Assembly (NCBI GenBank): GCA_902590505.1
Contig: CACIWZ010000001.1
Coordinates: 1-64,000 of the forward strand
DNA length: 64,000 nt
Origin: an uncultured Pelagibacteraceae bacterium
GTDB taxonomy: Bacteria; Pseudomonadota; Alphaproteobacteria; Pelagibacterales; Pelagibacteraceae
Reading direction: 5' to 3'
Shown here: positions 19,625 through 28,767 of the stretch, one piece after another
Position numbering within the stretch: position 1 is the stretch's first letter
Layout of the letters: each line of letters opens with the position of its first letter
Position numbers and translations under genes: made by a program
The notes under the pieces: generated by a model
Told to the model about the DNA's origin: nothing
The model's database searches: none
Seen by the model: only the letters and a program-made list of their open reading frames with translations

Positions 19625-20316
19625 AAATACTTTGTACTATATGTGCTAGAGGTGGATCTAAAGGGGTCAAAAATAAAAATATTAAGTTGATTAATAAAAA
19701 ACCTCTTATTTCTTACACAATCAAACAGGCAAAAAAATCCAAATTATTCGACAAAATTGTTGTATCTACAGACTCAAAAAATATTCAAAAATGCGCGCAG
19801 AAATTTGGTGCTGAGTCTTGGTTTTTGAGACCAAAAAAACTTGCATCAGATCAAAGCCAAAAAGTTCCGGTAATTCAGCATACATTAAGAGAGTCTGAAA
19901 AATATTTTAAAAAAAAATTCGATATAATTATTGATTTAGATGCAAGTTCCCCATTAAGAAATATTCAAGATATAAAAAAAGCATTAGTTTTTTTTAAAAA
20001 AAAAAAAGCAGAAATTTTGATGTCGGGCTGCAAGTCAAGAAAAAACCCTTATTTTAATGTAGTGGAAATTACAAATGGAAAATTGAAAAGAGCTAAGGTC
20101 ATGAAAAAAAATATATTTAGAAGACAGGATGCACCAAAAACTTATGATTGTAATGCATCAATTTATATCTGGAAAAGAAAGTCTTTACTAGATTTTAAAA
20201 CGTTTTATAAATCAAAAACTGTATTTTTTATAATGCCTGAGTCAAGGTCATGGGATATAGACACAGAATTTGACTTTGAAATTGTTGAATATTTGTTAAA
20301 AAAAAATGAGAGATAA
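19621..20316 (+). CDS. neuA: CMP-nonulosonate synthetase (NeuA/LegF-like), copy 1
   Basis: 231 residues. The N-terminal CARGGSKGVKNKNIKLINKKPLI motif binds CTP, followed by DKIVVSTDS, IIDLDASSPLR (metal-binding region), and the C-terminal SWDIDTEFDFEIVEYLL. Activates a nine-carbon acid with CMP for glycosyltransferases. Most likely the partner of the NeuB 2 kb upstream, since NeuB-family operons usually carry NeuA nearby. It is the closest to canonical of three paralogues in the island. Overlaps the following SDR by 11 bp. Confidence 0.9.
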   Translation: MKILCTICARGGSKGVKNKNIKLINKKPLISYTIKQAKKSKLFDKIVVSTDSKNIQKCAQKFGAESWFLRPKKLASDQSQKVPVIQHTLRESEKYFKKKFDIIIDLDASSPLRNIQDIKKALVFFKKKKAEILMSGCKSRKNPYFNVVEITNGKLKRAKVMKKNIFRRQDAPKTYDCNASIYIWKRKSLLDFKTFYKSKTVFFIMPESRSWDIDTEFDFEIVEYLLKKNER

Positions 20317-21097
20317 TTATCTTAAAAATATATTGTTAACTAACAAAAAAGCCTTGGTGCTAGGTGGTTCTGGCTTACTTGGTACCGAAATTATAAATGC
20401 ATTAAGTGATGCAGGTTGTTCTATTTTAAATTTAGATTTGAAAGATAATAATAGAAAAAAAAATGATATTAAATTTATAAAATTTGATGTTGGGTTGAAT
20501 AAATTTGATCTCAAACTAAAAAAAATTATTAAAAAATTTAATCCTGATATCTTTATAAATTGCTCATATCCAACATATAAATCTTGGAAAAAAAGTAATT
20601 TTAAGAATATTAATTTGAAAGGCATGACTGAGAACCTAAAAATTCATCTTAATTCTTATGCATGGAGCGCAAAATTAGTTGCAGATAATATGAAAAAAAA
20701 AAAAATTAATGGATCAATAATTCAACTGAGTTCAATCTATGGACTAGTTGGTCAAAATTCTAAGATGTATGAATTTGTAAACGGAATGAACCCAAATATG
20801 ACTTACTCCATTATAAAAGGTGGAATAACAAACCTTACTAGGCAAATGGCAGCACAATATGGAAAATATAATATTAGAATAAACAATGTTTGCCCAGGTG
20901 CTGTAATCGGTCATAACAAGGGAACAAAAAAAAAAATAAATAAAAAATTTATTCAAAACTATAGTTCACAAGTACCTATGGCAAGGTTAGCCTTACCATC
21001 AGAAGTTGCCGGTGCAGTTCTTTTCCTTTCTTCAAGATTATCATCATATATTACTGGCACAAATTTAATAATTGATGGCGGCTGGACTGCAATCTAA
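20306..21097 (+). CDS. classical SDR oxidoreductase (PtmA-like by context)
   Basis: 263 residues. ALVLGGSGLLGTEI is the cofactor loop, IQLSSIYG the catalytic Ser, YSIIKGG gives the YxxxK pair, NNVCPGAV the downstream block, and ITGTNLIIDGGWTAI the classic C-terminus of short SDRs. Immediately follows neuA, as ptmA follows ptmB in Campylobacter. Probably NAD(P)-dependent reduction or oxidation of a sugar intermediate. Substrate not determined. Confidence 0.83.
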   Translation: MRDNYLKNILLTNKKALVLGGSGLLGTEIINALSDAGCSILNLDLKDNNRKKNDIKFIKFDVGLNKFDLKLKKIIKKFNPDIFINCSYPTYKSWKKSNFKNINLKGMTENLKIHLNSYAWSAKLVADNMKKKKINGSIIQLSSIYGLVGQNSKMYEFVNGMNPNMTYSIIKGGITNLTRQMAAQYGKYNIRINNVCPGAVIGHNKGTKKKINKKFIQNYSSQVPMARLALPSEVAGAVLFLSSRLSSYITGTNLIIDGGWTAI

Positions 21098-21109
21098 TTA
21101 CAATTTTGA

Positions 21110-22927
21110 ATGTATAAATTAACTTTTCAAGAAAAAAGAGACAAAGACGAGTCTTTACTAAGATTTAAAGTACCAACTCTAGGCTTTGATGTATCAAAAA
21201 AAATTTTTAAAACTCTTTCGAGTTATAAAGCGTATGGAATAGTAAAAAAAAGGTTTAATAATGATTACTTACAAATGTATTTTGAAAAAAAAATTAATGA
21301 TATTATTCTCCCAATTTGCTCTCAGATGATTATTAATAATTGGAATTACGAAAATAAATCTGAAGAATTCTCCAAAACTTTATACTTTGATGACAATTGT
21401 TTCTTCCCATATATTAAAAAAATTATGGAGAAGGATAATATTAGAGTTGAAAAAAAAAAATCCTTTAAATTTAAAAAATTAAATGAATACTATAAATGGC
21501 TTTTTTATATAAATTTTTTAAAAATTAAAAAACTTTTAGGCTTTAATCTTTTGAAAAAATTCAATAATACAAATCAAGATGTAAAAATTGGTGTAAACTG
21601 TATTGAGGGAAATGACTTAAAAAAGAGGAACGATTTATTTTGGTTTCATAATAACAAAATAAAATCTTCTTCAATTATATATTATGTCGATAGTAAGAAA
21701 AAATTAGATTTAATACATCAAAATTTGGACAATAAATTCAAAAATATAATTCTTCTTAAAATATGGGAATGGCAAAATGTTTATAATGTAAACTTTATAG
21801 ATGAAGCATATAGAGAATTAAAAGTGATTAACCCTGCTGATGATTTAGAAAAATGGCTTATGAAAGAGATAAAGCTAATACTTATAAAAATAAATTTTTG
21901 GTACTGTTTTTTCCAAGATTATAACATTAAAATACATTTTAATTCAGAGGAATATGGGTATTCCAATATTATAAAACAAATAGCTTTAAAAAAAGCTAAT
22001 GGATGCTCAATTGGAAAGTGTAGATCTGTGCCTAGAAAAATCTCTGGAGACTGGTACGGTTTTTATCCTAATGATGTTTTCTTTGTATGGGGTGAAGACT
22101 CAGGAGATGCCATTATTAAGTCAAATAATTTTTTTGATAATATATTAATTTCTGGCTACCCTTACCCAGACGATGAGCATACTAAAAATGCTGAACTTTC
22201 TAAGATTAAATCTAAATTCAATGAACATGGAGTAAACTTTATAATTTTATTGGTTGATGGTGCGCACGCAAATAACGATAATTTTATTGCCCAAAACATT
22301 CCATCTTACAGAATGTCTGAATTCATAAATTGTTTTTTAAATTTAGTAATGAAAAATGAAAATTTTGGCCTAATAATAAAATCAAAAAAACCAGAGATTT
22401 TAAAAAAACTGAGCAAAATCGATAAAAGGTTAGCAGAAGTCAAAAAAACGAACAGATGTGTTGTAATAGACACATTCGGCTCAGAGCCAAAAATTTACTC
22501 TGAACTTGCAGATATGTCAGTCGGGATCTCAGTTGATTTCCCTACGGCATTACTTCAAATTGCAATTAGCGGATCTCGATCAATTATTTATGATTATTCA
22601 AATTTAAAAAATTTAGATAAAAATCTTTATAATTGGGGTGAGAATAAAGTAATATTTAGGGATCTAAAATTAATGTTAAAAAAAATAAAAAACTTTCAGG
22701 AAAAAAGAGAAAATAATTCAGACTTAGGAAACTGGTCTAATCAAATTAAATTATACGACTCTTTTTTAGACAAAAAAGGTAGTGAAAGGATTGAAGAATA
22801 TACAAGTCATCTTCTTTCTCACCTTAAAAAAGGAAACCTACCAAGTAAGAGTCTTAAATATGCAAATGTTATGTATCAAAATAAATGGGGAAAAAATAAA
22901 ATTCTTAAATCAACTTATTATGAGTAA
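21110..22927 (+). CDS. unrecognised glycan-island protein, GT-B-like C-terminal half
   Basis: 605 residues, no family recognised with confidence. The C-terminal half has FFVWGEDSGDAI, ILISGYPYPDD, NFGLIIKSKKPEIL and YSELADMSVGISVDFPTALLQIAISGSRSIIYD. That order of Gly-rich loop, Arg/Lys-rich strand and 'S-D-P-T-A-Q-A-SG' block resembles nucleotide-sugar sites of GT-B glycosyltransferases and CDP-glycerol transferase relatives. The N-terminal 300 residues match nothing I know. No signal peptide or membrane segment is evident. An A11 run lies at 21450-21460. Overlaps the LegB-like gene by 8 bp. Confidence 0.55.
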   Translation: MYKLTFQEKRDKDESLLRFKVPTLGFDVSKKIFKTLSSYKAYGIVKKRFNNDYLQMYFEKKINDIILPICSQMIINNWNYENKSEEFSKTLYFDDNCFFPYIKKIMEKDNIRVEKKKSFKFKKLNEYYKWLFYINFLKIKKLLGFNLLKKFNNTNQDVKIGVNCIEGNDLKKRNDLFWFHNNKIKSSSIIYYVDSKKKLDLIHQNLDNKFKNIILLKIWEWQNVYNVNFIDEAYRELKVINPADDLEKWLMKEIKLILIKINFWYCFFQDYNIKIHFNSEEYGYSNIIKQIALKKANGCSIGKCRSVPRKISGDWYGFYPNDVFFVWGEDSGDAIIKSNNFFDNILISGYPYPDDEHTKNAELSKIKSKFNEHGVNFIILLVDGAHANNDNFIAQNIPSYRMSEFINCFLNLVMKNENFGLIIKSKKPEILKKLSKIDKRLAEVKKTNRCVVIDTFGSEPKIYSELADMSVGISVDFPTALLQIAISGSRSIIYDYSNLKNLDKNLYNWGENKVIFRDLKLMLKKIKNFQEKRENNSDLGNWSNQIKLYDSFLDKKGSERIEEYTSHLLSHLKKGNLPSKSLKYANVMYQNKWGKNKILKSTYYE

Positions 22928-23894
22928 AAAAATATTGATTACAGGTGCCGCTGGTTTTATTGGATCTCACTTAGCAGAGCTTTGCGTTCAGAAAGGGTAT
23001 AATGTTACTGCATTTGATATCTATAATTCTGAAAATTCTTGCGGATGGTTAGAAAACTCAAAATATAAAAAAGATATAAATATCGTATTAGGAGATATCA
23101 GAGACTATAACTCTGTTAATAAAGTTGTAAAAAATAAAGATATAGTCTTTCATTTGGCAGCATTAATTGGAATTCCTTACTCTTATTCCTCACCTCTCTC
23201 TTATTTAAAAACAAATGTTGATGGAGCATACAATATTTTAGAGAATGCAAAAAGAAGTAACATAGAGCAGCTTATTATGACATCTACAAGTGAAGTTTAT
23301 GGCTCTGCACAATATTCTCCAATAGATGAAAAACATCCTTTAGTAGGTCAATCTCCTTACTCTGCTTCAAAAATTGCAGCTGATCAATTAGCTATTAGCT
23401 ATTTTAGATCTTTCAAACTCCCTGTTAAAATATTAAGACCTTTTAATACGTATGGCCCAAGACAATCACAAAGAGCAATAATACCCACAATAATTTCCCA
23501 ATGCTTGAACAGCAATATGATAAGATTAGGAAACTTGAAACCCAAAAGAGATTTTTTGTATGTTTCAGATACCTGTCAAGCATTTTTAAATATCGCAAGA
23601 AAAAAAAATTTTTTTGGGGAAGTATTCAATGTGGGAAGTAACCAAGAATTATCAATAAGTGATTTAGTTCAAAATATAAAAAAATTAACTAATACAAATC
23701 TACAGGTAAAAATTGACAAAAAAAGAATTAGACCTAGTGGTAGTGAGGTCGGAAGGCTTATTTGCAATAGTAAGAAAATTAGGAAAAATTTAAAATGGAA
23801 AAAAAGAGTTGAGTTTAATGAAGGATTAAAAAAAACAATAGAATGGTCTATAAAATTTGACCAATCAAAAAATTCTGAAAAATACAGTATATGA
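22920..23894 (+). CDS. legB: LegB-like NAD-dependent 4,6-dehydratase
   Basis: 324 residues from the ATG at 22920. An in-frame ATG at 22782 lies deep inside the previous gene and is not used. ILITGAAGFIGSHLAEL is the NAD loop, MTSTSEVYGSA contains Thr-Ser-Glu for C4 oxidation and dehydration, YSASK the YxxxK pair, and LRPFNTYGPRQSQRAIIPTII strongly resembles the LegB/TIGR04180 group of GDP-GlcNAc 4,6-dehydratases. It would make the 4-keto-6-deoxy intermediate for a legionaminic-type acid. The expected DegT-type LegC aminotransferase is not next to it. Confidence 0.8.
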   Translation: MSKKILITGAAGFIGSHLAELCVQKGYNVTAFDIYNSENSCGWLENSKYKKDINIVLGDIRDYNSVNKVVKNKDIVFHLAALIGIPYSYSSPLSYLKTNVDGAYNILENAKRSNIEQLIMTSTSEVYGSAQYSPIDEKHPLVGQSPYSASKIAADQLAISYFRSFKLPVKILRPFNTYGPRQSQRAIIPTIISQCLNSNMIRLGNLKPKRDFLYVSDTCQAFLNIARKKNFFGEVFNVGSNQELSISDLVQNIKKLTNTNLQVKIDKKRIRPSGSEVGRLICNSKKIRKNLKWKKRVEFNEGLKKTIEWSIKFDQSKNSEKYSI

Positions 23895-24568
23895 AGATAA
23901 AAAAAAATAAAATAGTTGCTATAGTTCCAATAAAAGCAAAAAGCCAAAGAGTTAAAAACAAAAACTTTATTAAAATTAATAAAAAACCATTATATAGATA
24001 TATCCTTGATAAATTGAATAAATGTGATTTTGATGAAGTTTATATAGACTCTAATAGCAGGGAGGTCGAAAGATATTGTAAAAATAGAAAATTTACTTTT
24101 ATTAAAAGGCTGCCAAAATTGGCAAAAAAAAATGCAAATGGTAATGATTTATTAAATTATCATGCAAATAAAATATATGCAGATATTTATTTTCAAATAT
24201 TTGTTACTGCACCATTACTTAAAGTCAGCACGATTAATAAGTGTATAAAATTTTTAAAAAAAAATAGAGCTTATGACTCAATATTAACAACAAAATCAAT
24301 ATATAATTGGTTTTGGTTCAAAAATAAACCTGTAAACTATAATCCTAAAGTGCTGCCGAGAAGTCAAGATGCTATACCGATTGTATCTGAAACTACTGGC
24401 CTATATGGTATAAGAAGAAAAGCACTTATGAGAAAAAAGTGTAGAATCGGCAACAAACCATTTTTTTTTGAAGTCGGAGACGATGAAGCTTTGGATTTAG
24501 ATAATTATAAAGATTTTGATTACTTAAAATTCTATGTCAAAACTTATTTGCGTAGCTCAAAGCATTGA
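23891..24568 (+). CDS. acylneuraminate cytidylyltransferase family protein, copy 2
   Basis: 225 residues. The N-terminal VAIVPIKAKSQRVKNKNFIKINKKPL resembles the NeuA CTP-binding motif but in the 'IPxRxxS-R-K-KN' variant; FQIFVTAPLLK and EVGDDEALDLDNYKDFDY fit the family fold. Coupled by ATGA to the LegB-like gene and overlapping the next gene by 35 bp. It may activate a different acid or a phosphonate/alditol from that of the other NeuA copies; substrate unknown. Confidence 0.78.
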   Translation: MKIKKNKIVAIVPIKAKSQRVKNKNFIKINKKPLYRYILDKLNKCDFDEVYIDSNSREVERYCKNRKFTFIKRLPKLAKKNANGNDLLNYHANKIYADIYFQIFVTAPLLKVSTINKCIKFLKKNRAYDSILTTKSIYNWFWFKNKPVNYNPKVLPRSQDAIPIVSETTGLYGIRRKALMRKKCRIGNKPFFFEVGDDEALDLDNYKDFDYLKFYVKTYLRSSKH

Positions 24569-26207
24569 CGAGCTAAAATTTATCCTTAAAAATAGTAATG
24601 AGAAAGACATCATTTGTCTTCCCGTAGATTTATCTGTCCAAATTTATTGTTTGGAAAAAAAATTAAAATTTATAAATCCATTAAGTCTAATTAAAAATAA
24701 TTTCCACAAAAAAAGTTTAATTTATTCAGATAATTTAATAAAAAAACTTAAATATGGAGATTTAAGAACACGTAGCCAACAAAAAGAATACATTGCTGTT
24801 ATGCGTTTTAGATTGAATTCTATAATGTTTTTAATTGAATTAATAAACCAAGTAGAGCGTAAATTTAAAATAAAAAAAATATTAGTATCTGGCTGGAATT
24901 CTTATGAGGACCAATTCTCAAAAAATAATTATTTCATTTCTGATTTGATAATTAACCTTATAAAAAAAATTAAAATTAAAGTAGTTGGTTCAAAAAAGAT
25001 TAAACTTCCATTAAAAAGTTTTCACTTTAAGTACTTTTTTGAAGACTCCAATATAGATAATTCTAAAAAATTAATTTTCTTAACAAATATAGGTTATAAT
25101 TTTTCAAGAATTATAAAATTTCTCAAAATCAAAAATATTAACATCTTAACTCCTGATGTAGATAATTTAAACTTTTGGAAAAAAAAAGTACTTAACTTTT
25201 TAAACGTCACATTTATAAAGTTAAAAAAAAAAAAAATAAAAAAAAAAAAAAAAAAAATTCCAAATATTAGGTTTAATTATGGAAAGTATAATTTATCAAA
25301 ACTTTTAAATTATAGAAAAGAGCAAGAGATGCACAACTTTGTTAACTTGATTGAAAAGTCGAAAGCTATTGATAAATTATTTGAAAAAAACAATATATCT
25401 TTGGTTGCTAGCAATGTTACTAAAGGAATTTATGGATATTATTTAGACTCAGCTATTAAACATAGTTTAAAAACTATTTGTATTCCTCACGGTACATTGA
25501 GCAAACCATTTAACAGATATGACAGTAAGTTTAAGAATATTATATCTGAAGCAGTAACACATGAAAAAACTGATTTTATGGCGTCACAATCGAAAATTTC
25601 AGACCGTTTTTTAAAATATAGAAAATTTAAAAATATGTTCCCTAGTGGAAATTTAATATTTAGCGAAAATTTTAAAAATAAAATTCATAAAAATAACATT
25701 TTGTATGCTGTAACTTTAAAAGATTTTGAAAGTATTCAGTATTTAGGCACGGATATGTATTATGAATTTATTGAAAATCTAAAGTATCTGAATTTGATTT
25801 CACAGAATTCAAATTTAAAGATTTATGTTAAACTTCACCCAGCTGCATCCCATTGTTTTTTTTCTTTAAAAAAAATGTTTAAGTATTTATCATTTACACA
25901 AGAAAAGATTCAGTCAGTGTTAAGCAAAGTTTCAATGACAATTAGTTTTTCTTCAACAGTAATAGAAGATTCTCTAAATTCACGTAGGCCAGTTATATTA
26001 TTTGATAGATGGAGAAGATATAGACATTGCTTAGCTGAAAAAAATGTGAGTAAAAAAAATTCACCAATTTATTATGTTAATTCTAAGAAAAGCTTAATTC
26101 AATGTATCAAAACTATTCAAAAAAGTAATAATATTTATTTTAATAAATTTATTTATCAGGATCAAACAAATCAAAATATTTCAAAGTTATTCTCTCAGGT
26201 TATATAA
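24534..26207 (+). CDS. unrecognised GT-B-like surface-glycan protein with long poly-Lys/poly-A tract
   Basis: 557 residues; family not firmly recognised. IPHGTLSKPFNRYDSKF, KIYVKLHPAAS and VSMTISFSSTVIEDSLNSRRPVILFD have the His-Gly, K-HP and S-S-x3-E patterns of capsule/CDP-glycerol-type GT-B transferases. A Lys-rich linker is encoded by A14-T-A20 at 25223-25257, a potential slippage site. Start at 24534 overlaps the preceding cytidylyltransferase by 35 bp, longer than most overlaps here. Likely a glycosyl or polyol-phosphate transferase; this is inference. Confidence 0.55.
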   Translation: MSKLICVAQSIDELKFILKNSNEKDIICLPVDLSVQIYCLEKKLKFINPLSLIKNNFHKKSLIYSDNLIKKLKYGDLRTRSQQKEYIAVMRFRLNSIMFLIELINQVERKFKIKKILVSGWNSYEDQFSKNNYFISDLIINLIKKIKIKVVGSKKIKLPLKSFHFKYFFEDSNIDNSKKLIFLTNIGYNFSRIIKFLKIKNINILTPDVDNLNFWKKKVLNFLNVTFIKLKKKKIKKKKKKIPNIRFNYGKYNLSKLLNYRKEQEMHNFVNLIEKSKAIDKLFEKNNISLVASNVTKGIYGYYLDSAIKHSLKTICIPHGTLSKPFNRYDSKFKNIISEAVTHEKTDFMASQSKISDRFLKYRKFKNMFPSGNLIFSENFKNKIHKNNILYAVTLKDFESIQYLGTDMYYEFIENLKYLNLISQNSNLKIYVKLHPAASHCFFSLKKMFKYLSFTQEKIQSVLSKVSMTISFSSTVIEDSLNSRRPVILFDRWRRYRHCLAEKNVSKKNSPIYYVNSKKSLIQCIKTIQKSNNIYFNKFIYQDQTNQNISKLFSQVI

Positions 26208-26210
26208 AAA

Positions 26211-27086
26211 ATGAATTATTTAAAAAAAATTACTAAATTAATAATAAGCAAATTATTAGATTATTTAATAAGTCCTTTTTTTAAAAGCAAACTTGGAAGA
26301 TTTATTTTTTTTGAAATTTCTAAAAAAGTTAATTTAAGAACATTCAAGGTGTTTTTTAAAAATAAAGAATACTCTTTTTATACTCCAAATGCACTCACAT
26401 ATTTTAGAGCAAAAACTTTTTTATCAAAAGAACCTGAGACCATAAAATGGATTAGTGAATTCGAAAATAAAAGTATATTTTGGGATATTGGAGCTAATGT
26501 TGGACTATATTCCATATTTGCTGCTAAAGAGATGAACTCTGATGTATTTTCTTTTGAACCTTCAGTATTTAATTTAGAAGTTTTAGCTAAAAATATAAAC
26601 ATCAATAAATTGAATGACAAAATTACTATTTTGCCTATTAGTTTATCAGAAGTTACAAAAATTTCAGATTTTAATATGTCGAATATAGAGATAGGTGGAT
26701 CTATTTCATCTTTTTCAGAAAATTATAAACATGATGGGAAGAATTTAGAAACAATTTTTAAGTATAAAACTTTAGGAATTTCAGGATATGATTTAATTAA
26801 ATCATTTCAATTAAAACAACCAAAGTATTTGAAAATTGATGTTGATGGTATTGAGCATTTAATTTTATTAGGAATGAAAAACTTTTTAAAAGATGCAATT
26901 AGTATTCTCGTTGAAGTTGACATGAGGTTTATTTCTCAAAAAGAAAAAATATCGACTTGTCTGAAAAACTTCAATTTTGAACTTATTGCTACAGAGCAAT
27001 CTAAAATAATAAATCAATCTGAAGAAAACAAAAATATATTTAACCAAATTTGGAAAAAAAAAAATGAGAGAGTGGACACAATTTAA
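26211..27086 (+). CDS. FkbM family methyltransferase, copy 1
   Basis: 291 residues. IFWDIGANVGLYSIFAA is the SAM motif I typical of FkbM enzymes, SFEPSVFNLEVLAKNI the acidic-loop block, and YLKIDVDGIEHLILLGM matches the conserved K-D-(V/I)-(D/E)-G-x-E motif. FkbM enzymes are O-methyltransferases, in surface glycan clusters usually methylating sugars. Start 4 bp after the previous stop; overlaps the next methyltransferase by 23 bp. Confidence 0.88.
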   Translation: MNYLKKITKLIISKLLDYLISPFFKSKLGRFIFFEISKKVNLRTFKVFFKNKEYSFYTPNALTYFRAKTFLSKEPETIKWISEFENKSIFWDIGANVGLYSIFAAKEMNSDVFSFEPSVFNLEVLAKNININKLNDKITILPISLSEVTKISDFNMSNIEIGGSISSFSENYKHDGKNLETIFKYKTLGISGYDLIKSFQLKQPKYLKIDVDGIEHLILLGMKNFLKDAISILVEVDMRFISQKEKISTCLKNFNFELIATEQSKIINQSEENKNIFNQIWKKKNERVDTI

Positions 27087-27909
27087 ACTGAAAAAAAATG
27101 GAAGCGAAAGGTTTAAAGAGTTTAAAATCAAAACATTTGAAGATCACGAAAAACTCCTGGGTTCGTATAAATACAGTAATTATTTTTTAAGCAAAAAAAA
27201 TTTCTTTAAAAGATATTTATCTAATCACAGAAAGATTTGGAATAGAATACTCCAAAAAAAAATTAATAAAAATCACCAAACTCTATCTGTTGGCAGTGGA
27301 TTGGGGATAAATGAATTATTGCTTATAAAAAAAAATTTTAAGGTCGACTGTTCAGATTTAAAGATACCTGATTCTTATAAATTTCTTAGAAAAATTTTTG
27401 GTAAATATAAATATAAAAAATTAGATATATTAAAAAAAAATTTGAATAAAAAATATCATAATATAATTTGCTTAAGCGTTGCTTATACATTCAATAAAAA
27501 AAAAATGAATATTTTTTTTAAAAATGTAAATAAAAGTTTAAAAAAAGATGGTAAACTTTATTTGGATATTGGAGGAAGTTCTGATACTTTTTCAAGTCTT
27601 ATTTACGATAAATACTATCTACGAGTGGAGTCAGAAATAATTTTCTTAATTTACAGATTACTGAATAATAAAATTTCTTTTTACAAGTACATATGGGGCT
27701 TTAAGTATAAAAATTCAGAAATCATATCAATTGCTGAAAATAATGGATTAAAATATCAAGAAATTTATATCGATGATTATGAAAATGAATTAAATAGAAG
27801 TAAGATTATTAGTACTATGATTAAATATCTCCCATTTGCTAAGTATTTGTTTTATCTAATTGGTTTTAAAATGCCTTATGTACGTTTATTCGAATTTGTA
27901 AAAGCATGA
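27064..27909 (+). CDS. class I SAM-dependent methyltransferase-like protein
   Basis: 281 residues. TLSVGSGLGINELLLIK resembles SAM motif I, KVDCSDLKI motif II and IICLSVAYTF with KKDGKLYLDIGG the later strands of a class I methyltransferase. It lacks the FkbM K-D-G-E motif, so it is a different type from the preceding gene. Overlaps it by 23 bp and the next epimerase by ATGA. Substrate unknown; glycan or nucleotide sugar likely from context. Confidence 0.65.
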   Translation: MREWTQFKLKKNGSERFKEFKIKTFEDHEKLLGSYKYSNYFLSKKNFFKRYLSNHRKIWNRILQKKINKNHQTLSVGSGLGINELLLIKKNFKVDCSDLKIPDSYKFLRKIFGKYKYKKLDILKKNLNKKYHNIICLSVAYTFNKKKMNIFFKNVNKSLKKDGKLYLDIGGSSDTFSSLIYDKYYLRVESEIIFLIYRLLNNKISFYKYIWGFKYKNSEIISIAENNGLKYQEIYIDDYENELNRSKIISTMIKYLPFAKYLFYLIGFKMPYVRLFEFVKA

Positions 27910-28760
27910 AAATTCTGATTACAGGAGGAAGTGGATTTTTGGGTTCTCACGTGGCAGATGAGTTAACCAAAAGGGGCCATTATGTTAAAATCTTTGATAT
28001 TAAAAAAGCTAAATGGATTCGAAAAAATCAAAAATTTATTAAAGGAAATATTTTAGATTTCAAGAAACTTAGTAAAGTAATGCATAAAGTTGATTACATA
28101 TTTCATTTCGCAGCTTTAGCTAGTTTGGACGAAGCATTATTTAAACCCCTAGAAACAGTGAAAAATAATATTTTGGGAACAGTAAATATTTTGGAGTTAG
28201 CTAAAAAAAAGAAAATTAAAAGAGTAATTTATGCGAGTAGCATCTATTCAACAAGCATTCAGGGTGGTTTTTATAAATGCAGTAAAAGAGCCGCTGAGGA
28301 TTACATTGAAGAATATAAAAAAAGATATAACTTAAATTTTACTATTTTGAGGTACGGTTCTCTCTATGGATCCAGATCTGGGCCAGACAATGGAGTTAAT
28401 AGAATTATTAAAAGTGCTAGAAATGGTAAAAATATAATTTATATAGGAAAAAAAAATGCTGTCAGGAGATACATTCATGTTTCCGATGCAGCCAAAGCTT
28501 CTGCAAATATGATTTCTGATAAATATAAAAATAAATATGTAAATATTGTTGGAAATAAATCGTATAGGATAACTGAATTATTTAAAATAATTTCTAAACT
28601 GTTTGGTAAACAATTTAATGTAAAATATAATCCAAAAAAATATGCTGGACATTATGCTAAAAATCCAAAAATTTTTAAAATTAATCAAGGATTAAACTAT
28701 ATTTTTAGAAATAATATAAATCTTGAGGCGGGTGTAAAACAACTTATAAAAAAAAAGTGA
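27906..28760 (+). CDS. NAD-dependent epimerase/dehydratase (extended SDR)
   Basis: 284 residues. MKILITGGSGFLGSHVADEL is the NAD-binding loop, IFHFAALASLDEAL the NNAG-like segment, VIYASSIYS the catalytic Ser, YKCSKRAAEDY the Tyr-Lys pair, and LRYGSLYGSRSG the substrate segment of UDP-glucose 4-epimerase relatives. Short for the family. It begins a separate four-gene module with the aminotransferase, cytidylyltransferase and radical SAM genes that follow. Confidence 0.83.
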   Translation: MKILITGGSGFLGSHVADELTKRGHYVKIFDIKKAKWIRKNQKFIKGNILDFKKLSKVMHKVDYIFHFAALASLDEALFKPLETVKNNILGTVNILELAKKKKIKRVIYASSIYSTSIQGGFYKCSKRAAEDYIEEYKKRYNLNFTILRYGSLYGSRSGPDNGVNRIIKSARNGKNIIYIGKKNAVRRYIHVSDAAKASANMISDKYKNKYVNIVGNKSYRITELFKIISKLFGKQFNVKYNPKKYAGHYAKNPKIFKINQGLNYIFRNNINLEAGVKQLIKKK

Positions 28761-28767
28761 AAAATTA

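Noticed and set aside
22782-22919. Upstream in-frame ATG of the LegB-like gene
   Set aside because: It lies inside the previous gene and adds 46 residues unlike the family; MSKKILITGAAGFIG at 22920 is the normal start.
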